Source: Fabrea salina (lineage: Eukaryota; Ciliophora; Heterotrichea; Heterotrichida; Fabreidae). From it: a stretch of DNA of 64,000 nucleotides. The stretch spans positions 124,001 through 188,000 of the forward strand of contig JALIHJ010000027.1 of assembly GCA_022984795.1 (NCBI GenBank), read 5' to 3'. Below the pieces are notes generated by a model. That model searched no databases. It saw only the letters and a list, made by a program, of their open reading frames with translations, and was not told the origin of the DNA. This document shows positions 9,320 through 18,846 of the stretch, piece by piece; the stretch's first letter is position 1; each line of letters starts with the position of its first letter. The position numbers were made by a program, and so were the translations under genes.

Positions 9320-12300
9320 TTATATTATAAGTCTTCCAATTTTGACAAGGTACTCAGCTTCTTCAATAAGGTCTTTTTCTTCTTCGTTGAAGTAGTTGTC
9401 AATCGGGATTTTGGACTCTTGGAGTGACCTTTTGACTTTCAGTAGTGTTTTCATTTTAGCTTGGTTTTTGATAGCAGAGTCCGAAACGGTTTCTACTAAC
9501 AAAGGTCTGCTGTTAACTTTTTCCTGCATTTCTTTTAGTCTGTTTTTGTAGTCTTTGGTGTCGTTTTGGAGTTTCCTTTTGGCTTCTTCGTTTCTTTCTT
9601 TGTTTTTTTCTTGTTCGTCTTTTAATTTCTGGCGAATTACTTCTGAGTTCTGAACTCTTGCCTTTAAGTTTTCAGCTTTAGCTTTGCGTTTTTCTTCTTC
9701 TAGTTGGAGTTTGTGTGCTTTTTGTTCTTCTTCTTCTAGTTTTTTTCTTTTGAGTTCAACCATAGCTCTGACTTTTTTGGTGATTGCAGGTTCTACTTTG
9801 GGCTTTTTAGTGATTCCGTTAGAAGAAGACTTGCTGTAAGTAAGTCCCCAGTTAGCTTTGGCTTTGTCTTCTTCGTCAAGGGTTTCAGGGTGGGCGCTTT
9901 TCATTTTCTCTTTTTTGTACTGAGTTTTTTGTTCTTCACTGATGGAGTCTGTTTTGGAAAAGCTAAAAGGAAGGGGTTTGGTGGGTTTTCTGGCGTTTTT
10001 CTTGGCTTCAAGTGTTTTTTGGAAGGAGTGTTGTAGTTTTTTGAAGTCAGGAGGAGGTTTTGCAACAAAACTGCGGCTGGAGGACTCTTGGATAGTGGAT
10101 TGTTGTTGTTCCTTGACTTTTTGGTGCATTTCCATTCTAGGGGGCAGGCTGGCTTTTCGGAGTTTTTCTTGGGCTGCTTTGGATATTCTTTCTTCCCTTT
10201 GGGCTTTTTCTTCTGTTACCATTTTTTGGTAGAGTGGGACTGTGCTTTTCCAAGGAATGGGGTTGGCTTTGAAAGGAGTTTGCACAAAGGGTTCGGGTTC
10301 GGGTTTGGTTTTGTTTTTGTCTCTTTCGTAAAATGAAAATGGCTTTTCTCTGGACTTAGTCAGTTCTATAGAGTTGCGCTTCACTTCGAGTCTTTTGGTT
10401 TCTTGAGCTGCCATTATGCTTTCGTACTTAGGAACTACTACGTCTGAAGGAACTGGTTTGGCCCGGTACCTGTAGTTTAGGTGTTTTTCTTCTTCTAACT
10501 TGAGTTGTTTTAGGTATTCTTCGAACTTGGCTTCTCTGATGGACTTTTCTTTCACTTTGTCTCTGATGTCGAATTCAAAGGGTTCAGGCACAGTTAGGTT
10601 TGACTTAGGGTCATTTGCAGGTTGGAAGTTGCTTCTGCTGAGTGACTTTGAAAGCCCTCCAGAAAAGTTTTTAGAAAGCTTTTTGTCAAACTTAACAGTG
10701 CTTTTTTGTTCAAGGTTCTCTTCGGTTTGGGCTTGGGTTTCTTTAAGTTCCTTTTTAGACTTTTCGAGTTTCACGAATTTTTCTTTTTGTGCACTGTTGA
10801 AGTGACCAAGTGAAGACTTAGGTCTGCCTCTTCTGCTTAGAAAAGCCTTTACGTCAGCCCAGCTGATTAAAGAGTCTGCTTCTTTTTCCATTCTGCTTAA
10901 GACTTCTCCTAAGCTTTCGCGACCTATGCTGCAGAAGTCGTAGTTTTCCCTTGCTGTCATAGACAAAAACCCTTTTATTTGGGAGTCTTCTCTCATTCCA
11001 CTTATAAGGTCAAAGGTCGACACTTTGTTGTGGCTTCTAAAAGGAAGTGACTCAAACAAGTTCTCTATGATCTGTAAGTAGTAGTTGGGAAGGTCTAGTT
11101 CGTCTAAACTAGGGTCTTCTATTCCTGATTCTGAGTTAACAGTTTTTGGTTTCGAAAAAAAGTAGTCTAAAAACTGGTTCCAAGTTATGTGTTCTTCAGG
11201 GCCTTCCCCGTCAAACTCTATGAACTCAAGCATCGTTTCTAAGTTGAGTACTTGGTAGTCAGAAATCCTCACAGAGTCCACGTTTAGAATCTTAGCTACT
11301 TTTTCGTTTGCACGCATAGCGTTTGCAAGCTCACTTCTTTTCAAAGCAAGGTCTTGGTACTTGTCAGCAAATAAAAACACGTCTTCTAAAAGTTCCATGT
11401 GCTTGTTGGTGAGTAAGCACACAGGTTGTTCTTGCTTTATGATTCCTTTGGAAGTGGGTTTTTTCTTTTCTCTGGAAACTTTTGGCTTTTCTGGTTGAGT
11501 TTGCAAGTCAAAAAAGTCCACTAAGTCTTCAAAAGAAAACTCAAACTTTCCAGATAAGCCAATATTGGAAAAAACTTCTTCGAACCTTTCCATGTAGTGA
11601 GGGTGTTCTGCATGTTCTCTTAGTCCAAACAGTTCTGCTAAGTCCGGGTTTTGGTGGAATTCCTGCATCAGTTCAACTTTATCTATGGTGCCTGAGTTGT
11701 CTTTGTCGAGTTTTGAAAACATCCATCTTAAGAAAGTTACTTTTTCAAAGTCTCCTTTAGTTTTTTTGAGCACACAGGAAGCTTTAGAGTCCCTTTGGGC
11801 ACTTTTGGGTTTTTGGGAGACTCTTTTGTTTTCAAGGTACCTTTGGAACTTATCTTCGTATTTTTGTCTCGAAGGAGAAAACCTACTTTTGTGGGTTTGT
11901 TTGGGAGAAAAACTCCTGTAATTAAAGTTTTCTAGCACTTGAGTATTGCTTGGAGCTTGGTTTTTGGTTCTGTTGTACTCAGCTTGGAGTTCTAGTAGTT
12001 TGGCGCTTTGTTGTTCACGCAAGATTTCGATTTCTTCAATAGTTAGGTTTTGGTTGGAGGTGTTGTTTTGGTAAAAACTAGACGAAACCTGCCCTTGGGA
12101 TTTTAGTTGCTCACTTTGGGCTTTAAGTTGCTGGAGTCTGGCTTCAAGTGACTCTACGTAGTCAGGATTGTAAGTTTCCTCGTAGTTTTTTGTAAAGGAG
12201 TACTCAGGGAGTTTCGTTTGGGGTTTGGATGGCACAGAAAACCCCCCTCCGTAACTCTTTCGAAGGTGCACTTGGGAGTTTCCATAAAACTGACTAAGTG

Positions 12301-12331
12301 AAGAGTTCAAGTTGTTTTTGAAAGCTTCCAT
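9320..12331 (-). CDS. EF-hand plus FAM161 (UPF0564) domain protein
   Basis: 1003 residues, rich in Lys/Glu coiled coil. Residues 209-220 form a canonical EF-hand loop (DKDNSGTIDKVE) with calcium ligands at positions 1, 3, 5 and 12; further degenerate EF-hand-like segments follow to about residue 510. From about 590 to 900 the text carries FAM161 hallmarks: FEEYLKQLKLEEEKHL, YRAKPVPSDVVVPKYE, REKPFSFYERDK, FKANPIPWKSTVPLYQKM. FAM161 proteins bind microtubules at centrioles and ciliary bases. A calcium-binding head on a FAM161 protein is unusual as far as I know. The first 150 residues are predicted coiled coil. It lies head to head with ATE1, 29 nt apart. Confidence 0.8.
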   Translation of the reverse strand: MEAFKNNLNSSLSQFYGNSQVHLRKSYGGGFSVPSKPQTKLPEYSFTKNYEETYNPDYVESLEARLQQLKAQSEQLKSQGQVSSSFYQNNTSNQNLTIEEIEILREQQSAKLLELQAEYNRTKNQAPSNTQVLENFNYRSFSPKQTHKSRFSPSRQKYEDKFQRYLENKRVSQKPKSAQRDSKASCVLKKTKGDFEKVTFLRWMFSKLDKDNSGTIDKVELMQEFHQNPDLAELFGLREHAEHPHYMERFEEVFSNIGLSGKFEFSFEDLVDFFDLQTQPEKPKVSREKKKPTSKGIIKQEQPVCLLTNKHMELLEDVFLFADKYQDLALKRSELANAMRANEKVAKILNVDSVRISDYQVLNLETMLEFIEFDGEGPEEHITWNQFLDYFFSKPKTVNSESGIEDPSLDELDLPNYYLQIIENLFESLPFRSHNKVSTFDLISGMREDSQIKGFLSMTARENYDFCSIGRESLGEVLSRMEKEADSLISWADVKAFLSRRGRPKSSLGHFNSAQKEKFVKLEKSKKELKETQAQTEENLEQKSTVKFDKKLSKNFSGGLSKSLSRSNFQPANDPKSNLTVPEPFEFDIRDKVKEKSIREAKFEEYLKQLKLEEEKHLNYRYRAKPVPSDVVVPKYESIMAAQETKRLEVKRNSIELTKSREKPFSFYERDKNKTKPEPEPFVQTPFKANPIPWKSTVPLYQKMVTEEKAQREERISKAAQEKLRKASLPPRMEMHQKVKEQQQSTIQESSSRSFVAKPPPDFKKLQHSFQKTLEAKKNARKPTKPLPFSFSKTDSISEEQKTQYKKEKMKSAHPETLDEEDKAKANWGLTYSKSSSNGITKKPKVEPAITKKVRAMVELKRKKLEEEEQKAHKLQLEEEKRKAKAENLKARVQNSEVIRQKLKDEQEKNKERNEEAKRKLQNDTKDYKNRLKEMQEKVNSRPLLVETVSDSAIKNQAKMKTLLKVKRSLQESKIPIDNYFNEEEKDLIEEAEYLVKIGRLII

Positions 12332-12360
12332 TTATCTAGGGTTTAAATGCACTTCTTATA

Positions 12361-13806
12361 ATGTCTGCGATCAGAATCCTGGGGAAAAAGCAAAGTGGCC
12401 ACTGTGGCTACTGCAAGTCAAACAGCTTCAAAACTATAGGTGTAGTGTGTGAAGAAATGAAACCTAGTGACTACGAAGAAATGATGCTGCTGGGCTGGAG
12501 AAGGTGCGGAGACTATTACTACAAACCTGACGTTCAGAACTCTTGCTGCAAACTCAACACTATACGCTGTGATGCAGTCAACTTCCAAATGCACAAAAAG
12601 CAAAGAAAAGTTATGAATAAGTTCAATAACTACTTGCAAGGCACCAAACCAACTAACCAAAATAAAAGACAACAAAGAACTGCGAAAAAGCACATGATCC
12701 AGATTCCTAGTGAATTTAAGAACCTTGTTGTAAAGAACGTGACTGAGACCATGCTAAACTACAACTTAGAGTACCAAGAAAACTGTGCTCAGGTTACCAT
12801 GAACAGCCCTAAAAAGGCACAGTATGGGAACTACACCCTGAATTCCCCACTAGTTATATCTTCAGTAGCTAAGAAAAAGGGACTCCAAGTAAACTTGGAA
12901 GAACTTAGCCAGCACCTAGCAAGTCTTTTAGAAAAAGACTTTCAAAACACTAGTTGGAGTGTCATAAGCACCCAAAAGGGGTTTATCAACATTAAAGAAG
13001 AAGGCAAACTTAACGAAGAAGTTAAACTAGATTTAAGCATGGAAGAAAGCAAAGAACCCCACACTTATTCCTGGGAAATAGTTCAGGACGACTTTTCTGA
13101 GGAGTCCTATCAACTGTACAAAAAGTACCAAATCTCAATTCACAAAGACCCTCCTTCCAAGCTTTCAGAGTCCCAGTACACAAACTTTCTGTGCGAGTCT
13201 TCCCTAGTTAGAGAACAACCCTCAGAAAGCAATAAGTTGGGCTTAGGGAGTTTCCACATTCTACACTATATTGACAGTAAGCTTTTTGCAGTGGGGGTGC
13301 TGGACATACTGCCTTCAGGTATAAGTTCTGTGTACTTTTTTTACGACCCAGAGTACAGCTTTTTGTCCCCAGGAGTGTGGGGCGCAGTTCAAGAGATTAT
13401 GCTGGTGTCTAACAACTCTTACAAGTATTACTACATGGGCTACTTCATTGAAACCTGCCAAAAAATGAGGTACAAAGCAGAGTACTTGCCCTCCGAATTA
13501 CTGTGTCCGCAAAAGTACATATGGGTACCTATCCAAGACTGCCTAAAAGACAAGTCGCACGGGTTCTTGTCACTGCACCAAACTAATCAAGAAACTAGTC
13601 AACAGTCCAAAAACCCCAACATGGATACTTCAAACATTGACATTGAAAGTTTTATTTATTCAAATGCCAAAATCCTAATTCAAAACACTGTAGTTCCTCT
13701 GAATGTGATTAACGAAAGAGGCCAAGCCATTTTAAAAGATATACTAACTGACCTGTTAGAAGCACTTGGCAAGTCACTGTTCCAGAGACTAGTTTTTGCA
13801 GTGTAA
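12361..13806 (+). CDS. ATE1: Arginyl-tRNA--protein transferase
   Basis: Transfers arginine from Arg-tRNA to N-terminal Asp, Glu or oxidised Cys, creating degrons of the Arg/N-degron pathway. 481 residues, close to the family length. The N-terminal domain shows the conserved cysteines C15, C18 (HCGYC) and C62, C63 (SCC), which hold a regulatory Fe-S cluster in characterised enzymes. The C-terminal GNAT-like half includes LGSFHILHYIDSKLFAVGVLDILP and FYDPEYSFLSPGVWG, both typical of the family. The ATG at 12361 follows TTCTTATA. It converges on METTL17 with 8 nt between stops. Confidence 0.96.
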   Translation: MSAIRILGKKQSGHCGYCKSNSFKTIGVVCEEMKPSDYEEMMLLGWRRCGDYYYKPDVQNSCCKLNTIRCDAVNFQMHKKQRKVMNKFNNYLQGTKPTNQNKRQQRTAKKHMIQIPSEFKNLVVKNVTETMLNYNLEYQENCAQVTMNSPKKAQYGNYTLNSPLVISSVAKKKGLQVNLEELSQHLASLLEKDFQNTSWSVISTQKGFINIKEEGKLNEEVKLDLSMEESKEPHTYSWEIVQDDFSEESYQLYKKYQISIHKDPPSKLSESQYTNFLCESSLVREQPSESNKLGLGSFHILHYIDSKLFAVGVLDILPSGISSVYFFYDPEYSFLSPGVWGAVQEIMLVSNNSYKYYYMGYFIETCQKMRYKAEYLPSELLCPQKYIWVPIQDCLKDKSHGFLSLHQTNQETSQQSKNPNMDTSNIDIESFIYSNAKILIQNTVVPLNVINERGQAILKDILTDLLEALGKSLFQRLVFAV

Positions 13807-13814
13807 TTAAGTTA

Positions 13815-15242
13815 TTAACTAAAAGGCCACAAGTCACCCCAGCCAGCTTTTCTAACATATTTGTAAATATGGTTTGGAAGTTTTCCTTTGGTTTTGGTTA
13901 CTCTTTGGAGTGTTTCTGACTCGCGTGTGCACAAGTCCATTACTACATGCTTTTGTCTTTTGATGTTTGGACGCACTATACGGGGCCAGAAGTAAGACTT
14001 TTCAGCCAAAGAAGTAGTTTCTTGGGGGTCGTTGTACTTTTGTCTGGGGAGTTCTCCTTTGTAAATTAGCAAGTAAGAGAACTTTTCGTTTTCTTCCATC
14101 CTTGCTGTCGAAGGTTTAGAAATGACTTTTTTGGGGTACTTCACTACGAACTGAGAAAAGTGACACCAGGAATCAGGGTGGTTTGCCAAAGGGCAGGTTC
14201 CTTCGTGTGGACAAGGAGCTAAAATGTTGGCTTCTTCTCTGCTTTTAGACTCTATTACCCAGTTTCTAACTGAATTTATGATTCTGTGGCCTTTAGGCGT
14301 TCCTGGTTCTATAAACAACAGCATTCCTTTTGTCCTTTCCCAAAGTGCCTCCAAAATCAACTTTCTGCTTTCTGAGTCTTCGACTTCAGTTAAAACGTAG
14401 TTGCAAGTCACTATGTCAAATACTCCTTCTTCCTGAGTCGTGCTGGGCAAGTTAGCTAAGCTTTCAAACCACTTGAACTGAGGTACTTCAAAACTTATTT
14501 TCTTGCCAACAGTCCGCATGGCTTTGGAAGGGTCCACACTAGCTATTATGTCCAATTTAGGGTAGAGACTCATAGCAGCCCAGCCCGTAGCTCCAGTTCC
14601 AGCTCCGAAGTCAAGTACTTTTTTGGGTTCGAAAAGTGGAAGTCTGTATTTAGCTTCGGACAAAGCTCTAACAGCAGAGGCATAGGTGCAAGGCATGCGC
14701 TTGTATGCGTAACCCACAGCGTGTTCTATTTGGTACTTCAAACTAACTTTGGGCTTGGAGAGTTTGGGTACTTCTTCGATTTTCCCAGAGAGTTCTTTAA
14801 GTCCTATTTGTTTAGGCATTTTGTAGTACAGTTGGTGTCTAAAAGCTTTGACATCAGGGTTAAGCATTTCTTCTGTTGTAGCAAAAGGCTTTGTGTGCGA
14901 AATGTCTGTAGGTTTTTCCAAACCGTACATTTCTGCGTAGGTTTGGGCTAATTTGTACCCCCAGTCCCTTATTTCGGGGTTCGGGTACTTGGAAAACACG
15001 CTTTGTGCGCCTCTGCATAGTGCATCGGGCATTTGGATTAAAGGCATGTGTCTTCTAGCCATCCAGACTTCGTCTATTTCTGGCTTTTTCGGAGTTTCTT
15101 GTGAAGGTTCTTGTGAAGTTTCTTGTGAAGTTTCTTGTGAAGTTTCTTGTGAAGTTTCTTGTGAAGGTTCTGAGAGTTTTTGTGTCTTTTGGACTCTTTT
15201 TACAGAACGTGCAAAGTACCTTTTCGTAACTTTATACAACAT
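13815..15242 (-). CDS. METTL17: Mitoribosome assembly methyltransferase-like protein (METTL17/Rsm22)
   Basis: Assembly factor of the mitochondrial small ribosomal subunit, 475 residues. The N-terminus MLYKVTKRYFARSVKRVQK is a basic, amphipathic mitochondrial presequence. A Rossmann-like SAM fold carries VLDFGAGTGATGW near residue 220 and SVDPSKAMR. The C-terminal CPHEGTCPL...WCHFSQ is the cysteine motif reported to bind an Fe-S cluster in METTL17/Rsm22. An (E-T/P-S-Q) tetrapeptide repeat of about six units lies just after the presequence and is encoded by a 12-bp tandem repeat. Start ATG at 15240-15242; stop TAA. Confidence 0.94.
   Translation of the reverse strand: MLYKVTKRYFARSVKRVQKTQKLSEPSQETSQETSQETSQETSQEPSQETPKKPEIDEVWMARRHMPLIQMPDALCRGAQSVFSKYPNPEIRDWGYKLAQTYAEMYGLEKPTDISHTKPFATTEEMLNPDVKAFRHQLYYKMPKQIGLKELSGKIEEVPKLSKPKVSLKYQIEHAVGYAYKRMPCTYASAVRALSEAKYRLPLFEPKKVLDFGAGTGATGWAAMSLYPKLDIIASVDPSKAMRTVGKKISFEVPQFKWFESLANLPSTTQEEGVFDIVTCNYVLTEVEDSESRKLILEALWERTKGMLLFIEPGTPKGHRIINSVRNWVIESKSREEANILAPCPHEGTCPLANHPDSWCHFSQFVVKYPKKVISKPSTARMEENEKFSYLLIYKGELPRQKYNDPQETTSLAEKSYFWPRIVRPNIKRQKHVVMDLCTRESETLQRVTKTKGKLPNHIYKYVRKAGWGDLWPFS
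15095..15166. repeat. 12-bp tandem repeat, six units, coding
   Basis: Six head-to-tail 12-bp units, consensus TTTCTTGTGAAG, with the outer units (2 and the flank after 6) differing by T to G. On the minus strand they encode the ETSQ/EPSQ repeat of the METTL17 N-terminal region. The unit length keeps the frame, so copy number can drift without breaking the gene. Confidence 0.95.
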
Positions 15243-15258
15243 ATTATAGCCATATTAC

Positions 15259-16245
15259 TTAAGAAAAGTGGATTTCAACAGTGTTGCTAATAACAGTTCT
15301 GCAAACTGGGCACTCAGAAAGTTGGTGGTTGCACTCCAAACACACACAAAGATGCCTACAAGGTTCAAAAATAACTTCTCTAGGGTTAGTTAAGCACACA
15401 CAGCACTCGTAACCAGGAGGCATTTCAACGTTTCTGTTGTGGATGCCCAGGATCCTTTCGTAGTCTTTTCTTTTCTTCTTCAAAAAGAACCCTCCTGCCA
15501 GTATTCCTAAAAACATAAGTTCAATTATGAGGGCAGTCAAGTAACCATTCCTTCTGTTTTCCAAAAGAGTTTCTTTGGGAAACCCTATGCTTTCGGCTAC
15601 CATCACTTTGTCTTTGCCTATTTGGATGACTTTGCCTATAGCAGTAATGTAAGAGTCAACTGCTAAAACCTTTTCTTTTTGCTTTTCGTAAACTTCAACT
15701 TCTATGGTGATTATTTTGGAAAGCAGAAAAGTCACCGAGGACAGCAGTGTTTTGATTATTTTGTTCCAAGAAAGACAATTGTAGCCTTTGTCAGAGTACA
15801 CTGTTTCTGCGTGGACTTCTGTCTTCTTGCAGGGTTTAACTGTAAGTGACTTTTTGTGTCCTGCCACTTCAAATTCTTTCTAGTTAGTTGTTACTTTTAT
15901 TGTTTTGGATTCTGACCTTATTCTAAACCCTAGCTGGTTGAACTTTTCACTGGTCAACTTAGAGTAAACTACTTGTTTATACTCTGAGTTGCTTAATTGG
16001 GACTGCGTAAGGGTTACTGAAAAACAATTAGCACTTCGAATCTTCCCAGAAACGCAGTAGCACCTTCCAGACAAACTTGAACTTCCCACTAAGTCATCTA
16101 TAGAAATATCTTTGGAAAACTTAAGTCTGTAGTAGTGCTGCGCAGTAAAAATCCCTAGCAAGCCAAATATAGTGCTGCCTACTGCCCCAACTGCAATAGC
16201 GAAGTTTTCTAACTTCTCTTGCTCCATTCCTGCTAAAATGTTCAT
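15259..16245 (-). CDS. MUL1: Mitochondrial E3 ubiquitin ligase MUL1-like, two exons
   Basis: Membrane-anchored RING E3 of 323 residues after removal of a 15-nt intron (15880-15894). Exon 1 (16245-15895) gives a transmembrane helix near residues 15-38 and the start of a GIDE/BAM-type domain; exon 2 (15879-15259) completes that domain, adds a second transmembrane segment (ALIIELMFLGILAGGFFL) and ends in a C3HC4 RING (CCVC...CRHLC...CPVC). Topology and length match MUL1/MAPL (about 350 residues), an outer-membrane mitochondrial ligase of dynamics and mitophagy. It sits 16 nt upstream of METTL17 on the same strand. Confidence 0.9.
15880..15894 (-). other. 15-nt intron (MUL1), phase 0
   Basis: Minus strand GTAACAACTAACTAG. 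Removal joins SKTIK to KEFEVAGHKK in frame and links the two halves of the MUL1 protein. A at position 10. Confidence 0.93.
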
Positions 16246-16255
16246 ATATTATTAC

Positions 16256-18547
16256 CTAATAATCGGTATTCCTAATCTTAGTTAGTTCACCGCTACTTTT
16301 AGCTTTTGAAGGTTCGTCAAGTAGGTCAGAAGTTTTGGAATGAGTAGTGTTTCTTCTTACTTTAGAACGGCGAGTCCACATATCCAAGTTAGTTTTCAAC
16401 TGCTCTAAGCAAGTTCGAGTTACTTCTTCTGAGTTCAAGTAAATGCACCAAACCTCGTAAAGGGGTATGCAGATGTTTTTTATAAACCCTGCTTGGCTTT
16501 TAGACACATCTGTAGTATTCCTGTCGCAGTACATAGACACAGGTTGGCTATGGGCCTTTTCAAGGTCGCCCTGGTTGAAAAATTCCTCACAAACTCTTTG
16601 ACTCCATCTATAATGGAGCTCTTCTGGCTTGCAGGAATGACCTATGTCAGCACACTTGAGTCCCATGGCTAAGACTTGGTTTTTGTCTTCATCAACTTGG
16701 ATATCAAAGTCGGACAAAGTGACAGCTCTTGTTTTAAACTTCCCAAGTATTTCAAAGTGACGCGACATGTCTGTTTGCAAAATCATTTCTATGATGAGTT
16801 TGCGGGCTCTGAACCAGTCACTATTGCTTAGATTCAGGAAGATGTTGGATTCTTCTTTGCTCATGAGTTTGAAAGTTCCTGCAGCATGCATATTTTCAAG
16901 TACACTGCTGTCGTTATACTCAATAGCGAGTTTGTCTCTGTTATTTACAAGGAACCTGTTAGTAACGGCAGGGTGTCCTAAGTCGTGTCCTAGTGCTGCT
17001 ATTATTGAGCTAAGGGTATCTAGGGTGTCTATCTTATTAAAGACGTCCGAATAACTAACGAAGAACAAAAGAGTGTGCAGAACGTCTGCAGCATGGCACG
17101 CGTTATGGTAAGGGTTTTGCTGGTAAGACTACATAAAACTTACTTTTTCTAGTTGTTGGAAGTATGTGTCGAACACCGAGTCAGGAATTCCAAAGGACTT
17201 GATTAGCCCCCACTTTTGGCCAAGGTACTTTGCTATGATGAAGATGCTTTGGCCTGTGGCTTCATAAACAAACCAAATGTCGAAGTTCCAGTTTTTGCCT
17301 ACGCCAGCTAGTACACTTTCAAGTTTATCTACTCCATAAGAACTGAAAGGAAAAGAAGGACTTCTTTCGTAAATTTCTTTCATAATAGTTCTTGTTTCCT
17401 CTGACTTTTCAGCTGAGTCCAAAGAAACCTCCATGAGCATTTGGGATATAAATGCTTTGTCTTGCTCGTCAATTTGATCAGTTTTGTTGAAATTCACGTG
17501 AAGGTTAGTTCCGTGGCCTATAGACTTTTTGATCTTTTCAATGTTTTTAGTAGCTTTTTTAAGGTCGTCTTTTACATCTTTGAACATGATGATTGAAATA
17601 GCTGACTTTATGGTGCTTTTCACATCATCACACATCTCCATGATCTGCTCGATATCAGAGTTGATCTTGGGAGAAACACTTACAATGTTATCTGTGCTGT
17701 TTGGTTTCTGGGAGTCTTCTTCTTTTTCTTTGCGCCAAAATAGTTGCCGAGCCCTGTACTCAGACTTCCTTGCTTCCACAACCAACAAAAAGTTAAAGAT
17801 CAGAGTAATCAAGAATTCGTTCATAAAGTAGTAGTAGTGGACTGAGGAAAATCCCAAGTGCATTCCTAAGTTCAGGAGTGTCCCAAATACAGTCAAAGCT
17901 AGAACGTATATGAAGCTTTCAAAAAGCACAATCCTGAACATAGCTAAAAAGCAACTCAGCAAAAAGCTTCCTAGTAAGTAACCTAGTTTCAAGTCTTCTC
18001 CAAGAATACCATTCAGAACCCTTTCGTCAATTAAAACAATGTGGGCTGCGATTAATAATCCAAGCACAAAGTACAATTCACGGTTGTACAACAAACAAAA
18101 GGGTACGTTTAGGACACAAATGAGAATGAGGATTCCGATGAAAAACACAAACCCCGAACTTAGAATAGTGCCAGTAAGAACCGCGTCAGAAATATCCCCT
18201 TGTGAATGCCGCAAAACTGAGAATATCACAGATATCCCCAAAAACCCGCATAAGAATATATAGAATACCATCAGGTTTGATTTAAACTCCGCAGAGGGCT
18301 TATCAAACCCAGGTTTCTCTCCATAAAGAGTAAGTCGGAACTTTTTTTCGAAATGTTTACTTGAAAAAGTAAGGTTGTTTGAGTCAATATCAATACTCTC
18401 CCTTTCATTATCCTGGTGGTCAAGTACTTTGTATGTGAGGGAACTGCTTTGTTGGTAAAATGACGACTCCACTTCTTTGCTTGGACTCGGCTTCACAACT
18501 GTTTTTTTCATTATGAAATTATGAACACAAAATTCCTTTAAATGCAT
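16256..18547 (-). CDS. Membrane cyclic-nucleotide phosphodiesterase, two exons
   Basis: Hydrolyses cAMP and/or cGMP; 758 residues after splicing out 17129-17143. The N-terminal half has about six transmembrane helices (about 80-270) and a cytoplasmic linker. The catalytic domain starts just after the intron: YHNACHAADVLH (about 475-486), then HDLGHPAVTN with the metal-binding HD at about 516-517, CADIGH with the second-metal Asp, and KSQAGF with the purine-clamp glutamine. All catalytic residues are present. Such membrane-PDE fusions are known in ciliates. A second possible start is the internal ATG of MKKTVVKPSP, 12 codons later. Stop TAG. Confidence 0.93.
17129..17143 (-). other. 15-nt intron (phosphodiesterase), phase 0
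   Basis: Minus strand GTAAGTTTTATGTAG. Removal joins QLEK to SYQQNPYHNACH and restores the first metal-binding histidine motif. A at position 10. Confidence 0.95.
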
Positions 18548-18611
18548 AAGTTGCTATTAAAGTTAAGAATTAACCCTCATAAGAAAATTTAGTCCGCAAA
18601 CGCATATTAAA
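18548..18611. promoter_or_regulatory. Divergent promoter region, PDE / small secreted protein
   Basis: At 64 bp this is the longest non-coding gap in the window. It is AT-rich and separates two divergent start codons. No further structure seen. Confidence 0.5.
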
Positions 18612-18836
18612 ATGGTTAAGGTCCTAGGCTTACTACTGATTATCTTAAGCATTTCAGCTTACTCTAAACACTCAGATCACAAGAGCGATCAAATAGCACC
18701 TAGCGGTTTTCTAAACCTCAATAGTGGAACAGTATTTTTGGAGCGCGAAAACCCCGGAACTCCTGTAACCCAAGAGGACTTAGATAACCTTTGGGAGTTT
18801 GCCATTAGTGTTGAAGAAGAGTCCGATCAATCTTAA
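18612..18836 (+). CDS. Small secreted or lumenal protein, 74 aa
   Basis: Short frame of 74 residues. MVKVLGLLLIILSISAYSK is a textbook signal peptide; the remaining 55 residues are acidic and hydrophilic (ending SVEEESDQS) with no cysteines. It fills the only spare interval between two minus-strand genes, and its start context (CATATTAAAATGG) matches the AT-rich starts of its neighbours. Stop TAA at 18834-18836, 10 nt from the stop of the p62-like gene. No family recognised. Confidence 0.65.
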   Translation: MVKVLGLLLIILSISAYSKHSDHKSDQIAPSGFLNLNSGTVFLERENPGTPVTQEDLDNLWEFAISVEEESDQS

Positions 18837-18846
18837 CTGCGTTTAA

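Noticed and set aside
15095-15166. CRISPR-like array
   Set aside because: The units are 12 bp, contiguous, without spacers and inside a coding frame.
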